The notes below the pieces were generated by a model. The model was not told the origin of the DNA. It made no database searches and worked only from the letters and a program-made list of their open reading frames with translations. A DNA stretch of 64,000 nucleotides, taken from assembly GCF_014651075.1 (NCBI RefSeq), contig NZ_BMWE01000006.1:1-64000 (forward strand), given 5' to 3'. Positions 1 to 9,020 of the stretch are shown one piece after another. The position numbers and the translations under genes are program-made. Position 1 is the stretch's first letter. Each line of letters opens with the position of its first letter. The DNA is from Streptomyces djakartensis (lineage in GTDB: Bacteria > Actinomycetota > Actinomycetes > Streptomycetales > Streptomycetaceae).

Positions 1-1
1 G

Positions 2-751
2 ACCGCCCAGGCCGCCGCGGCCGCGCCGTCAGCGCTGTCCGGCCCCCAGTCGGCCGCCGCCGTGCCCCCGCAGGCCGGCGCGGCCGTCGGACCTCAGCCC
101 GGTGCCGCGGCCTCCTCCGCCACGCCTCTCAGCACCGGCCCCGGTGGTGGCCAGTCCTCCTGGGCGCAGCAGGTGCACCGGCTCGCCGGGGACGGTGGCG
201 AGCAGCCCGTCGCGCCGTGGAAGCCGCCGGTCGAGGACGTGTTCCTGGCGGCGGCCCGGCGGCAGGCGGCGGCCCGCCCCGCGGGGCTCGGCAAACGGCT
301 GGCCGCCCGGCTGCTGGACACCGTCGTCGTCGCCGGCGTCACCGCCGTGGCCGCCGTACCGCTCGGCATCAAGGCCGTCGACCACGTCAACGCGAAGATC
401 GAGGCGGCCCGGCTCTCCGGCGAGACCGTCACCGTCTGGCTGCTCGACGGCACCACGTCGGTGTACCTCGGTATCGTCCTGGCGGTGCTGCTGCTCGTCG
501 GCGTCGTCGCCGAGGTCCTGCCCACCGCCAAGTGGGGCCGCACCCTCGGCAAGAAGCTGATGGGTCTGGAAGTGCGGGACATCGAGGCCCACGACGCCCC
601 GGAGTTCGGTGCTGCGCTGCGCCGCTGGCTGGTCTACAGCGTGCCCGGTCTCCTCGGCGTGGGGATCGTCGGCGTGTTCTGGTGCCTCTTCGACAAGCCG
701 TGGCGCCAGTGCTGGCACGACAAGGCGGCGCACACCTTCGTGGCGGGCTGA
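2..751 (+). CDS. RDD-family membrane protein (5' end outside window)
   Basis: The reading frame is open from the first bases of the window, so the N-terminus is missing. The visible start is Ala/Pro-rich low-complexity sequence, then a conserved RDD domain begins at 'GKRLAARLLDTVVV', where the Arg and Asp of the first membrane helix are visible. A second helix follows near 'VYLGIVLAVLLLVGVVAEVL', then the typical 'GRTLGKKLMGLEVRD' loop, a third helix, and a terminal 'W..CWHDKAAHTFV' segment. RDD proteins are integral membrane proteins of mostly unknown role; some are linked to ion transport. A second RDD gene follows 75 bp downstream in the same direction, so the two probably form an operon. 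Confidence 0.9.
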   Translation, partial: TAQAAAAAPSALSGPQSAAAVPPQAGAAVGPQPGAAASSATPLSTGPGGGQSSWAQQVHRLAGDGGEQPVAPWKPPVEDVFLAAARRQAAARPAGLGKRLAARLLDTVVVAGVTAVAAVPLGIKAVDHVNAKIEAARLSGETVTVWLLDGTTSVYLGIVLAVLLLVGVVAEVLPTAKWGRTLGKKLMGLEVRDIEAHDAPEFGAALRRWLVYSVPGLLGVGIVGVFWCLFDKPWRQCWHDKAAHTFVAG

Positions 752-826
752 GCGGCCCCGGCGGTCCGTACCTCGGACGGCCGTCTGCCGGATGCGGAGC
801 CGGGGTCTTCGCGGTCGACTCGGGCC

Positions 827-1576
827 ATGAGCAGTGAACCGCCCACCGGCTCCGGTCAGCAGCCCCCGGAAGACGACCCGTTCAGGAAGCGGCCCCCGAA
901 CGAGCCGCCAGGAGAGGGTGCGGGCTCGCCCTACGGCAGCGAACCCCCGCCGTACCCGGGTGGCGGCCAGGGCGGCGCAGGCAGAGAGGGCGGCAGCCAA
1001 GGGGGCGGCCCGGGCGGCGGCCCCTACGACGGCCCTCCGGGCGGCGGACAGGGCGGCGGACAGGGCGGTGGCCCGTACGGGGGTTCCCCGTACGGTGGTG
1101 GCTCCTACCCCACCGACCCCCTCGCCGGGATGCCCCCGCTCGCCGACAGCGGCAAGCGCACGCTCGCCCGCATCCTCGACATGATCCTGGTGGGCGTCGT
1201 GGTCTGGCTGCTCACCTGGGGCGTCGGTGTCAGCGAGTACGACGTGGACAGTGACCGCATCCAGGTCGACAAGTCCCTCTGGCAGGCGGCGGTCGCCGCG
1301 GTCCTCTACATCGCCTACGACACCGTCCTGACCGCCAGGACCGGTCAGACCCTCGGCAAGAAGCTGCTGCACCTGCGCGTGGCCAACCTGGACAACGGCG
1401 CCACGCCCTCCGTGCAGACCGCGCTGACGCGCGCGGCGGTGCTGTGGCTCCCGTTCGCCTTCTGCTGCGCCTGCGTGTGGACCGCGATCTCGGGAGGCTG
1501 GAGCTTCTTCGACCGGCCTTACAAGCAGGGCTTGCACGACAAGGCGGCCAAAACGGTCGTGGTCAGCACCGATTGA
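827..1576 (+). CDS. RDD-family membrane protein with Gly/Pro-rich N-terminus
   Basis: 249 residues, ATG start. Residues 1-105 are a disordered Gly/Pro/Gln tract (GGGQGGG, GGSPYGGG), probably cytoplasmic. The RDD domain starts at 'GKRTLARILDMILVG', followed by a helix near 'AAVAAVLYIAYDTVL', the conserved loop 'GQTLGKKLLHLRVAN', and a last helix with 'FDRPYKQGLHDKAAKTVV'. The Gly-rich extension is common in Streptomyces RDD and SHOCT membrane proteins. It is a tandem paralogue of the upstream gene. No substrate can be inferred. Confidence 0.92.
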   Translation: MSSEPPTGSGQQPPEDDPFRKRPPNEPPGEGAGSPYGSEPPPYPGGGQGGAGREGGSQGGGPGGGPYDGPPGGGQGGGQGGGPYGGSPYGGGSYPTDPLAGMPPLADSGKRTLARILDMILVGVVVWLLTWGVGVSEYDVDSDRIQVDKSLWQAAVAAVLYIAYDTVLTARTGQTLGKKLLHLRVANLDNGATPSVQTALTRAAVLWLPFAFCCACVWTAISGGWSFFDRPYKQGLHDKAAKTVVVSTD

Positions 1577-1638
1577 GGCGCGCCGGGATCGACTGAGACC
1601 AAAAAGAGATAGAAGAGATAACAGAGATCAGCGGGCGG

Positions 1639-1986
1639 TCAGGAGACGGCCCGCTCACGCACCGGCTCAGAGGCCGGCGCGGTGACCGCGGGCCGCGCGG
1701 ACTCCCGGGGCGCGGTCCGTCCCCCGGCGGCCCCGCGCCGCCCGGGCAGCGGCACCGTCATGGCGACCAGCAGTCCGAGGGTGAGCGCCGCGAGGGCGAT
1801 CAGCGCGATCCCCGCGCCCGAACTCGTCTGTGACAGCAGCAGCATGGCGAGGGTCGACAGGATCACGGTGCACGAACCGTAGGCGAGCTGTGCGGCGGTC
1901 GGACGGGGCATGGCCATCATGTCCTCGGAAGTGGGGTCCACGGGGGTGTCGGCCTGGCTTTCCGCAGGCTTCCGGCGTTGCGCCAA
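1639..1986 (-). CDS. small two-helix membrane protein, function unknown
   Basis: 115 residues, with an acidic soluble N-terminus, two hydrophobic helices ('CTVILSTLAMLLLSQ' and 'GIALIALAALTLGLLVAMTV'), and a basic Arg-rich C-terminal tail. The in-frame start at 1986 is TTG, and a stop lies just upstream of it. An ATG pair at 1920/1917 is preceded by GAGG and is a serious alternative. The coding sequence is convergent with the RDD gene and divergent from the M6 protease gene. I do not recognise a named family. Confidence 0.75.
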   Translation of the reverse strand: MAQRRKPAESQADTPVDPTSEDMMAMPRPTAAQLAYGSCTVILSTLAMLLLSQTSSGAGIALIALAALTLGLLVAMTVPLPGRRGAAGGRTAPRESARPAVTAPASEPVRERAVS

Positions 1987-2170
1987 GCGACATTCTCACG
2001 GGCAGGCTGCCCGACCGGAACGAACGGTAAGCGTGACCTGACCGACAGGGCCGGAGCACAGGGGGCGCACGGAGTCATCGCGTCCACCTGGTGGACATAT
2101 GCACGCGCCCACTGCCGGATGGGCATCCCGTTGGTTGTCCGTAAAACGAACATCGGCTCCGCATAGTGCA

Positions 2171-2190
2171 CTTGACTTGTGCAAGTCAAG
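2171..2190. promoter_or_regulatory. palindrome upstream of M6 protease gene
   Basis: Perfect inverted repeat CTTGACTTG-TG-CAAGTCAAG (9-bp arms, 2-bp spacer), about 130 bp upstream of the proposed protease start. It has the size of an operator for a dimeric regulator. It also contains a TTGAC string that could serve as a -35 element. Confidence 0.6.
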
Positions 2191-2213
2191 GTCTGTCTTT
2201 TCTGGCGAACCTC

Positions 2214-2237
2214 TAGTCAAATGTCGTCACTTGACTA
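2214..2237. promoter_or_regulatory. second inverted repeat upstream of M6 protease gene
   Basis: TAGTCAA, 10 bases, TTGACTA. It shares the AGTCAA/TTGACT core with the palindrome 24 bp upstream. The spaced pair looks like two binding sites for the same regulator, or operator plus promoter. The surrounding sequence from 1987 to 2320 holds no gene. Confidence 0.55.
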
Positions 2238-2320
2238 CACGCGTTGATCACGCGCGCGCGGAACCTCACCTGACCAGGATCCTTCCCTCCGCGCGCAGCG
2301 AACGCGGGGGAGGAACTCAA

Positions 2321-4675
2321 GTGACCAGTAGACCCTGGACGTTCAGGGCGGCAGCCATCGGCGTGGCGCTCGCGGCGGCCACCGCGTCCCTCTCGGCATA
2401 CGGTGTGGCGCAGGCCGACGACAACACCTCTGCCCCCAGGCCCACCACCGTGGACCGGCACGACCCGGCGGACCGGCACAAGGACGAGCACAACCTCGAA
2501 GGCCCGCTGAGCAAGACCCAGGAGGCCCAGCGCGAAGAGGCCCTGAAGCAGGTCATATCCGGCAAGACCAAGGTCAAGAACCGCGAGGGATCGAAGGTCG
2601 TCCAGCTCAAGAGCAAGAAGGGCGACAGCAAGTACGTCGAGCTCGGCCGGGAGAAGACCGACAAGATCTTCACCATCCTGGTCGAGTTCGGCGACCAGAT
2701 CAGCGAGTTCGGCGGCACGCCCGGCCCGCTGCACAACCAGATAGCCAAGCCGAACCGCAAGAAGGACAACTCCACGGCCTGGCGCGCGGACTACGACCAG
2801 AAGTACTTCCAGGACCTCTACTTCGGCGCCGGCAAGGGCGTCGACTCGGTCAAGACGTACTACGAGAAGCAGTCCTCCGGCCGCTACTCGGTCGAGGGCA
2901 AGGTCTCCGACTGGGTCAAGGTCCCCTACAACGAGGCCCGCTACGGCAACAACGCCTGCGGCGACACCAACTGCCCGAGTGTGTGGAACGTCGTCAAGGA
3001 CGGTCTCAACGCCTGGGTCGCCCAGCAGAAGAAGGCCGGGAAGACCGACGCCCAGATCAAGGCGGACGTCAAGCAGTACGACCAGTGGGACCGCTACGAC
3101 TTCGACGGCGACGGCGACTTCAACGAGTCCGACGGCTACATCGACCACTTCCAGGTCGTGCACGCCGGTGAGGACGAGTCGGCGGGCGGCGGCGCCCAGG
3201 GCACGGACGCGATCTGGGCCCACCGCTGGTACGCCTTCGGCAGCGACGCCGGTGCCACCGGTCCCGCGGACAACAAGCTCGGCGGCGCGAAGATCGGCAA
3301 CACCGGCATCTGGGTCGGCGACTACACCGTCCAGCCGGAGAACGGCGGACTCGGCGTCTACGCCCACGAGTACGGCCACGACCTCGGCCTGCCGGACCAC
3401 TACGACACCTCCGGCGGCGAGAACTCCACCGGGTTCTGGACTCTGATGTCCTCCGGCTCCTGGCTCGGCAAGGGCAAGGACGAGATCGGCGACCTGCCCG
3501 GCGACATGACCGCCTGGGACAAGATGCAGCTCGGCTGGCTGAACTACGACAAGGCCAAGGCCGGCGTCAACTCCTGGCACAAGCTGGGCCTCGCCGCGTA
3601 CAACACCAAGCACAAGCAGGCCCTCGTGGTGGAGCTGCCGAAGAAGGCCGTCACCACCGAGCTCGTCACCCCGGCCCAGGGCGAGAGCCAGTGGTGGAGC
3701 GGCAGCGGCAACAACCTGAAGAACACGCTGACCCGTTCCGTCGACCTGACCGGGAAGAAGTCGGCGTCGCTGACCCTCGACGGCTGGTACGAGATCGAGG
3801 CCAACTACGACTTCCTCTACGCCGAGGTCTCGACCGACGGCGGCGCCAACTGGACCGCCCTGGACGGCACCGTGGACGGCAAGCCGATCGCGCGTGACGG
3901 CAGCGACAAGCCGGCCCTGAGCGGCACGGTCGACGGCTACAAGAAGCTGGCGTACTCCCTGGACGCCTACGCGGGCAAGAAGTTCGACCTGCGCTTCCGC
4001 TACCAGACCGACGGCGGCCTGGCGATGAAGGGCTTCGCGGCCGACCGGATCGCCGTGACCGCCGACGGTGCCACCGTCTTCTCCGACGACGCCGAGTCCG
4101 CGGACGCGGCCTGGACGGCGAACGGCTTCTCCCGCATGGGCGCGTCCTTCACCAACGACTACGCGCAGTACTACATCGCGGAGAACCGGCAGTACGTCTC
4201 GTACGACAGGACGCTGAAGACCGGCCCGTACAACTTCGGCTTCACGGAGCGCCCGGACTGGGTCGAGCACTACGCGTACCAGAACGGCCTGCTGATCTGG
4301 AAGTGGGACACCTCCCAGGCGGACAACAACACCAGCCAGCACAAGGGCACCGGTCTGGTCCTGCCGATCGACTCCCACCCGACCCAGCTGAAGTGGTCCG
4401 ACGGCACGCTGATGCGCAACCGCATCCAGAGCTACGACGCGCCGTTCAGCCTGTACCGCACGGACGGCATGACGCTGCACAAGGCGGACGTGGCGAAGTA
4501 CATCCCGGGCTCGAAGGGCGTCTCGGTCTTCAACGACCGGAAGAACGACTACTACGACGAGTCGAACCCGACGGCGGGTGTCAAGATCACTGACACCAAC
4601 ACGAAGATCAAGATCCTCAAGGAGGCCAAGGACGGCTCGACGATCGAGCTGGAGGTCGGCCCCGCGGCTAGGTAA
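2321..4675 (+). CDS. secreted M6-family (immune inhibitor A-like) zinc metalloprotease
   Basis: 784 residues from a GTG start preceded by GGGGGAGGAA, which I prefer over upstream in-frame starts because a signal peptide follows at once ('RAAAIGVALAAATASLSAYGVAQA', cleavage after AQA). A charged propeptide-like region follows. The M6 peptidase domain has the zinc motif HEYGHDLGLPDH with His349, Glu350 and His353. Acidic 'DFDGDGDFNESDGY' suggests calcium binding. The C-terminal half contains the beta-rich VEG/immune inhibitor A region. The protein is secreted and degrades extracellular proteins. A strong hairpin terminator follows. The gene stands alone with two palindromes upstream, so it is probably controlled by a specific regulator. 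Confidence 0.95.
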   Translation: MTSRPWTFRAAAIGVALAAATASLSAYGVAQADDNTSAPRPTTVDRHDPADRHKDEHNLEGPLSKTQEAQREEALKQVISGKTKVKNREGSKVVQLKSKKGDSKYVELGREKTDKIFTILVEFGDQISEFGGTPGPLHNQIAKPNRKKDNSTAWRADYDQKYFQDLYFGAGKGVDSVKTYYEKQSSGRYSVEGKVSDWVKVPYNEARYGNNACGDTNCPSVWNVVKDGLNAWVAQQKKAGKTDAQIKADVKQYDQWDRYDFDGDGDFNESDGYIDHFQVVHAGEDESAGGGAQGTDAIWAHRWYAFGSDAGATGPADNKLGGAKIGNTGIWVGDYTVQPENGGLGVYAHEYGHDLGLPDHYDTSGGENSTGFWTLMSSGSWLGKGKDEIGDLPGDMTAWDKMQLGWLNYDKAKAGVNSWHKLGLAAYNTKHKQALVVELPKKAVTTELVTPAQGESQWWSGSGNNLKNTLTRSVDLTGKKSASLTLDGWYEIEANYDFLYAEVSTDGGANWTALDGTVDGKPIARDGSDKPALSGTVDGYKKLAYSLDAYAGKKFDLRFRYQTDGGLAMKGFAADRIAVTADGATVFSDDAESADAAWTANGFSRMGASFTNDYAQYYIAENRQYVSYDRTLKTGPYNFGFTERPDWVEHYAYQNGLLIWKWDTSQADNNTSQHKGTGLVLPIDSHPTQLKWSDGTLMRNRIQSYDAPFSLYRTDGMTLHKADVAKYIPGSKGVSVFNDRKNDYYDESNPTAGVKITDTNTKIKILKEAKDGSTIELEVGPAAR

Positions 4676-4700
4676 TCCGCGTCCTTGCAGGTCAGAGTGT

Positions 4701-4736
4701 GATCGGCGGCGACCCACTGGCGGGTCGCCGCCGATC
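4701..4736. terminator. hairpin terminator after M6 protease
   Basis: Perfect 15-bp stem, GATCGGCGGCGACCC with its complement, and a 6-base loop, 25 bp after the protease stop codon. Confidence 0.85.
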
Positions 4737-4809
4737 CGTGTTTAGGTGCGTCCTGTGGCTCGCTTATTGACACCGACCGACACACCGACCGACACGGGGG
4801 TATGACCAC

Positions 4810-5151
4810 ATGGCCGCAGGAGGTTTCTGCAAGCTGCCGAACGGCACGGTGGTGGTGGCACTGAACCTGCCCAGCCCCGCCGCCGACGGGCCGGGTGGCG
4901 TCCGGGTGCTCGTACACGCCCAGAACCGGGCACGCGCCCTGACCAGGCTGCGCAACCTGGGCCTGCGATCGGTCTACCTGCGAGGCAACACCGCCCCGCC
5001 GACCCCCGACGAGGTCACGGCCGTCCTGCACCACCCCGACGGCCTGATATGGCGCACGGCCCCTGACAACGGTGTCCTGTCCCCGGACCTCACGACGGAG
5101 CTGTGGCGCCCGATCAGGTCCCTCCTGAGACGCCCGACGACTCAGACCTGA
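4810..5151 (+). CDS. conserved hypothetical protein, about 113 aa
   Basis: Small soluble protein starting MAAGGFCKLPNG, with no signal peptide or membrane segment. A run of beta strands and short helices is suggested by 'TVVVALNLPSP' and 'GVRVLVHAQNRARALTRLRNLGLRSVYLRG'. The ATG follows a GGGGG tract. I know similar short Streptomyces proteins only as conserved hypotheticals and cannot assign a function. It is a monocistron between the protease terminator and a non-coding stretch. Confidence 0.7.
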   Translation: MAAGGFCKLPNGTVVVALNLPSPAADGPGGVRVLVHAQNRARALTRLRNLGLRSVYLRGNTAPPTPDEVTAVLHHPDGLIWRTAPDNGVLSPDLTTELWRPIRSLLRRPTTQT

Positions 5152-5533
5152 CCGAGGGCCCCTGCCCCGGCACGCCGGAGGCTGCGCCGACCCGCGTATT
5201 CCGGCCCGCCCCCCCGGGACGCGGCCGCCCGGCCCTGCCGGGTCCGCCGACCGGAAGCGACCGGCCTCGGCCAGGGGCCACAGCCAGGAAGCGCCCCCCG
5301 CCCGGCCCGAAGCCCGGGACCTGACCCGCCCCGGACCGCCTGACGTCCGACCGGCCCCACGGAACCATCCGCGGGCGTGGCCGAGGCCCACTGGCAGGAC
5401 CGCCCGCGCACTCCTCAGGCCGTCGGCGGCAGGGACCCGGCGCCGGGCCGCGTGCGGCCACGGACGTCGTCGAGCGTGCGCCCGGTCAGGCCTGCCGTGC
5501 CGGCCTCCGGCACACCTGCCCCGCCGGCTCCGC
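5152..5533. other. non-coding stretch, no gene supported
   Basis: 382 bp of Pro/Gly-codon-like GC-rich sequence between the hypothetical gene and convergent pncA. Open frames here have Arg/Pro/Gly-rich compositions typical of chance GC-rich translation. No clear hairpin, tRNA or conserved motif was seen. Confidence 0.5.
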
Positions 5534-6124
5534 CTACTGCACGACCGGCTTCCCGGAGAGTTCCACGCCCGCCTCGCGCAGCTCCTCGATCGCCCGCTCC
5601 GTGGCGTGCTGGGAGACGCCCGCCGTGAGGTCCAGCAGGACCTGCGTACGGAAGCCCTCCTTCGCGGCGTCCAGGGCCGTGGCGCGTACGCAGTGGTCCG
5701 TCGCGATGCCGACGACGTCGACCTCCGTGACCTCGCGGCTGCGGAGCCATTCGGCCAGTTTCGTCCCGTTCTCGTCGGTGCCTTCGAAGCCGCTGTACGC
5801 GGCCGAGTAAGCACCCTTGTCGAACACGGCGTCGATCGCGCCGGAGGCGACCGCGGGCGCGAAGTTCGGATGGAAGCCGACGCCCTCCGTGCCGGCGACG
5901 CAGTGCGCGGGCCAGGAGCGGACGTAGTCGGGGTTGGTGGAGAAGTGGCCGCCGGGGGCGATGTGGTGGTCGCGCGAGGCCACCACGTGCTGGTAGCCCG
6001 ACCCGGCGGCCTGTCCGATCAGCTCGGTGATGGCGGCGGCCACGTCGGCACCGCCGGACACCGCGAGGCTGCCCCCCTCGCAGAAGTCGTTCTGCACGTC
6101 GACGACGATCAAGGCGCGGCGCAT
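5534..6124 (-). CDS. pncA: nicotinamidase
   Basis: 196 residues. It hydrolyses nicotinamide to nicotinate and ammonia in NAD salvage. It is an isochorismatase-fold hydrolase: catalytic Asp9 lies in 'IVVDVQNDF', the catalytic Lys in 'FDKGAYSAAYSGF', and the nucleophilic Cys in 'ATDHCVRATALDA'. Metal ligands are visible in 'SRDHHIAPGGHF'. It lies 115 bp downstream of pncB on the same strand, and the next step of the pathway is catalysed by PncB, so the two form a salvage unit. Confidence 0.96.
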   Translation of the reverse strand: MRRALIVVDVQNDFCEGGSLAVSGGADVAAAITELIGQAAGSGYQHVVASRDHHIAPGGHFSTNPDYVRSWPAHCVAGTEGVGFHPNFAPAVASGAIDAVFDKGAYSAAYSGFEGTDENGTKLAEWLRSREVTEVDVVGIATDHCVRATALDAAKEGFRTQVLLDLTAGVSQHATERAIEELREAGVELSGKPVVQ

Positions 6125-6239
6125 GGTCGGTGTCCTTCGGCTATGAGGTCGGTGAGCCCGGCCGGTGAACTTCCGAGCCTATTGCCTTGGTTGGGGGGTC
6201 GGGAGGGGGCACGGGTCGGCGCGTCACGGCACACGGCGA

Positions 6240-7586
6240 TTAGCTACCCGAGGCGCCGTGCGCGTACTCCGTCGGGATGACGGGCTCACCGCGCGAGAGC
6301 TGCGTGGCCGACATCGGGAGCCCCGCACGGGCCGCCGCGTGCCGCTCGCGCGCCGCGTCCAGCGGCTCACGGGCGACCACCTCACCGCCCTTGACCAGCT
6401 CCACCGGCAACTGCCGGTCGGCGAGCTCGGCCGGCACCGGCCCCGTGCCCACCACCTCCGCCTCGGCGACCCCGTACCTGTCCAGCCGCCGCGCGGCCCA
6501 CTTGCGCCCGCCCACGGACGTCTTTCCGCCGGTGGACTTCTTCGCCACCGGCACCAGCGGCGCCCTGGGATCGGTGGACTCGGCCCGCGCGACCAGTTTG
6601 TAGACCATCGAGGAGGTGGGGTGCCCGGAACCGGTCACCAGCTGGGTGCCGACGCCGTACGCGTCCACCGGCGCCGCCGCCAGGGAGGCGATCGCGTACT
6701 CGTCCAGGTCCGAGGTCACGACGATCTTCGTGTCGGTCGCGCCCAGCTCGTCCAGCTGCTGCCGCACCCGGTGCGCCACCAGCAGCAGGTCACCGGAGTC
6801 GATCCGGACCGCGCCCAGCCCGGTCCCGGCGACCTCGACGGCCGTGCGGACCGCCTCGGCGACGTCGTACGTGTCCACCAGCAGCGTGGTGCCCCGCCCC
6901 AGGGTGTCCACCTGGGCCTGGAAGGCGTCCCGCTCGCTGTCGTGCAGCAGGGTGAAGGCGTGCGCGGAGGTGCCGACGGTCGGGATGCCGTAGCGGAACC
7001 CGGCGGCCAGGTCGGACGTGGTCGCGAAGCCGCCGACGTACGCGGCGCGGGACGCCGCCACCGCCGCCAGCTCGTGGGTGCGCCGGGCGCCCATCTCGAT
7101 CAGCGGCCGGTCACCCGCCGCCGCCGACATCCGCGAGGCGGCCGCCGCGATCGCCGAGTCGTGGTTGAGGATCGACAGGATCACGGTCTCCAGCAGCACG
7201 CACTCGGCGAAGGTGCCCTCCACCCGCATGATCGGCGAGCCCGGGAAGTACACCTCGCCTTCGGGATAACCCCAGATGTCCCCGCTGAAGCGGTAGCCGG
7301 CCAGCCACCCCAGGGTCTCCTCGTCGACGATCTCCCGTTCCCGCAGGAAGGTGAGGACACCGGCGTCGAAGCGGAAGTTCTCCACCGCGTCCAGCACCCG
7401 CCCGGTGCCCGCCACGACGCCGTAGCGCCGCCCGTTCGGCAGCCGCCGGGTGAAGACCTCGAACACGCTCCGCCGCTCGGCCGTGCCCGCCTTCAGCGCG
7501 CCCTGCAGCATGGTCAGCTCGTACTGGTCCGTGAAGAGCGCCGTCGAGGGGACGGCCACCGGCAGTCCAAGGTCCGCTGTGTTCAT
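6240..7586 (-). CDS. pncB: nicotinate phosphoribosyltransferase
   Basis: 448 residues, usual length for the family. It converts nicotinate, PRPP and ATP to nicotinate mononucleotide in the Preiss-Handler pathway. The N-terminus '[19 protein letters not shown]' is the family signature, and 'RIDSGDL' with '[13 protein letters not shown]' are the phosphoribosyl-binding segments. Transcribed towards pncA and divergent from clpS. The 107-bp gap to clpS contains a short palindrome that could regulate it. Confidence 0.97.
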   Translation of the reverse strand: MNTADLGLPVAVPSTALFTDQYELTMLQGALKAGTAERRSVFEVFTRRLPNGRRYGVVAGTGRVLDAVENFRFDAGVLTFLREREIVDEETLGWLAGYRFSGDIWGYPEGEVYFPGSPIMRVEGTFAECVLLETVILSILNHDSAIAAAASRMSAAAGDRPLIEMGARRTHELAAVAASRAAYVGGFATTSDLAAGFRYGIPTVGTSAHAFTLLHDSERDAFQAQVDTLGRGTTLLVDTYDVAEAVRTAVEVAGTGLGAVRIDSGDLLLVAHRVRQQLDELGATDTKIVVTSDLDEYAIASLAAAPVDAYGVGTQLVTGSGHPTSSMVYKLVARAESTDPRAPLVPVAKKSTGGKTSVGGRKWAARRLDRYGVAEAEVVGTGPVPAELADRQLPVELVKGGEVVAREPLDAARERHAAARAGLPMSATQLSRGEPVIPTEYAHGASGS

Positions 7587-7607
7587 GGCGAGGATCGTAC
7601 CCCCATT

Positions 7608-7622
7608 TCGTCAATCTGACGA
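7608..7622. promoter_or_regulatory. palindrome in the pncB-clpS divergent promoter region
   Basis: TCGTCA-ATC-TGACGA, a perfect 6-bp inverted repeat with a 3-base spacer, 22 bp upstream of the pncB start. The location suits an operator for NAD salvage control. I cannot name the regulator. Confidence 0.4.
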
Positions 7623-7693
7623 TAGCGGTCCCGGGGGACGCGATCGCCTTACGGCCAGGCCTGTTTGTGCGACTACCCCCCTCGGGTGGCAGC

Positions 7694-8011
7694 ATGGGCA
7701 CTGTGACGTCACCCGCACCCCTGGAGATCGAACGCACCGAGTCGGCGGAGGAGGCCTTCGCCGTACCCGAACCGGACGTCCCCTGGGTCACCATCGTCCA
7801 CAACGACCCGGTCAACCTCATGAGCTATGTGACGTACGTCTTCCAGACGTACTTCGGCTACTCCAAGGACAAGGCCACCAAGCTCATGCTCGACGTCCAC
7901 CACAAGGGGCGGGCGGTCGTCTCCAGCGGCAGCCGCGAGGAGATGGAGCGCGACGTGCAGGCCATGCACGGCTACGGCCTGTGGGCCACCCTCCAGCAGG
8001 ACCGCAAGTAG
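7694..8011 (+). CDS. clpS: ATP-dependent Clp protease adaptor ClpS
   Basis: 105 residues from ATG 7694, which is preceded by GGTGG; an in-frame upstream start at 7667 lacks a ribosome site. ClpS binds N-end-rule substrates and delivers them to ClpA/ClpC-ClpP. The core '[22 protein letters not shown]' carries the conserved Asn-Asp pair that recognises the substrate N-terminus. '[18 protein letters not shown]' and '[16 protein letters not shown]' follow the family pattern. The next gene begins 35 bp later in the same direction. Confidence 0.96.
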   Translation: MGTVTSPAPLEIERTESAEEAFAVPEPDVPWVTIVHNDPVNLMSYVTYVFQTYFGYSKDKATKLMLDVHHKGRAVVSSGSREEMERDVQAMHGYGLWATLQQDRK

Positions 8012-8046
8012 CAGCCAGCACCCCGCCCAGCAGCGAAAAGGCATTC

Positions 8047-8655
8047 ATGCCCGGAACCTTCGAACCGCTTCCCGGCGGCGGCGCCGCCGTCGCCCTCGAC
8101 GACGTCGAGATCTCCATCATCCGGTCGCTGGCCGTCCAGCTCCTGGAACTCATCGGCCCCGGCCCGGCCGAGGACGCCCCCGACGACCCGCTCGCCGAGC
8201 TGTTCGCGGAGGGCCCCAGCGAGCCGCCCTCCGACCCGGTTCTCAAGCGTCTCTTCCCAGACGCCTACAGCGACCCGGAGCAGCACGCCACACCCCGGGA
8301 CGCGGAGGAGCGGCGGGCGTACTCCGCCGAGTTCCGCCGCTACACCGAGAACGACCTGCGAGCCGGCAAGCGGGACAACGCCCTCGCGGTGATCCGCTCC
8401 CTGGACGCGCTCGCCTCCGCCTCGGCCGGCGAGGGCGGCGCGGTGCTCAAGCTGTCGGTGGCGGAGTCCCAGCAGTGGCTGGGCGCCCTGAACGATCTGC
8501 GGCTGGCGATCGGCTCCCGGCTGGAGATCACCGACGAGGACGACACCGACCTCCTGTACCGCCTCCCGGACGAGGACCCGCGCAAGCCCATGGTGATGGC
8601 CTACCTGTGGCTGGGCGGACTCCAGGAGACGCTGGTCGGAACCCTTATGCCCTGA
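8047..8655 (+). CDS. DUF2017-family protein downstream of clpS
   Basis: 202 residues from ATG 8047. It is a soluble acidic protein with 'DDVEISIIRSLAVQLLELIG' at the start and 'QWLGALNDLRLAIGSRLEI' and 'AYLWLGGLQETLV' near the end, which match the actinobacterial DUF2017 family. The family is usually encoded next to clpS, as here with a 35-bp spacing, suggesting a role linked to proteolysis, but no activity is known to me. Confidence 0.88.
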   Translation: MPGTFEPLPGGGAAVALDDVEISIIRSLAVQLLELIGPGPAEDAPDDPLAELFAEGPSEPPSDPVLKRLFPDAYSDPEQHATPRDAEERRAYSAEFRRYTENDLRAGKRDNALAVIRSLDALASASAGEGGAVLKLSVAESQQWLGALNDLRLAIGSRLEITDEDDTDLLYRLPDEDPRKPMVMAYLWLGGLQETLVGTLMP

Positions 8656-9020
8656 TCCGTGCAGGTCGTGTGACCGCCGGGTGACCGATCGGTGTTCGCT
8701 CAGAGGACACTCAAATCCGGATAACGATCGCGTCACCACACCCGCCTTCTATGGGTTCTTCGGGCGCGCTTTGTCCGGTTCTCCTTGTGCAGTGCGTCAC
8801 ACGCGGCCCCTGTGATCATTGTTGTGGCCGTGATAAATCTTCACGACCGCCCGGCGAACACCACCCGAATGTTCGGCCGGGTGCGCCATGTGTCCGGCGG
8901 ATCGTCGGACAGGCAGGAGCGGGCCCGCGCGGCCCGCTCGACTCCATCATCCGGGGGGATCGAGACCCGATCCGAGACCGACGACAGGTCCGGGTCGGCA
9001 TGGAGAAAGGCGCACCACAC
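8656..9020. promoter_or_regulatory. intergenic region with permease promoter/leader
   Basis: 365 bp between DUF2017 and the permease gene. It is less GC-rich than the flanks (for example around 8810-8840, 'gtgatcattgttgtgg ... gataaatc'), as expected of a promoter region. I could not identify -10/-35 elements or a riboswitch with confidence. Confidence 0.35.

Noticed and set aside
2213..4717. Very long minus-strand open frame opposite the M6 protease
   Set aside because: Composition (Val/Leu/Gly/Arg-rich, no domains) is a GC-codon shadow of the protease gene.
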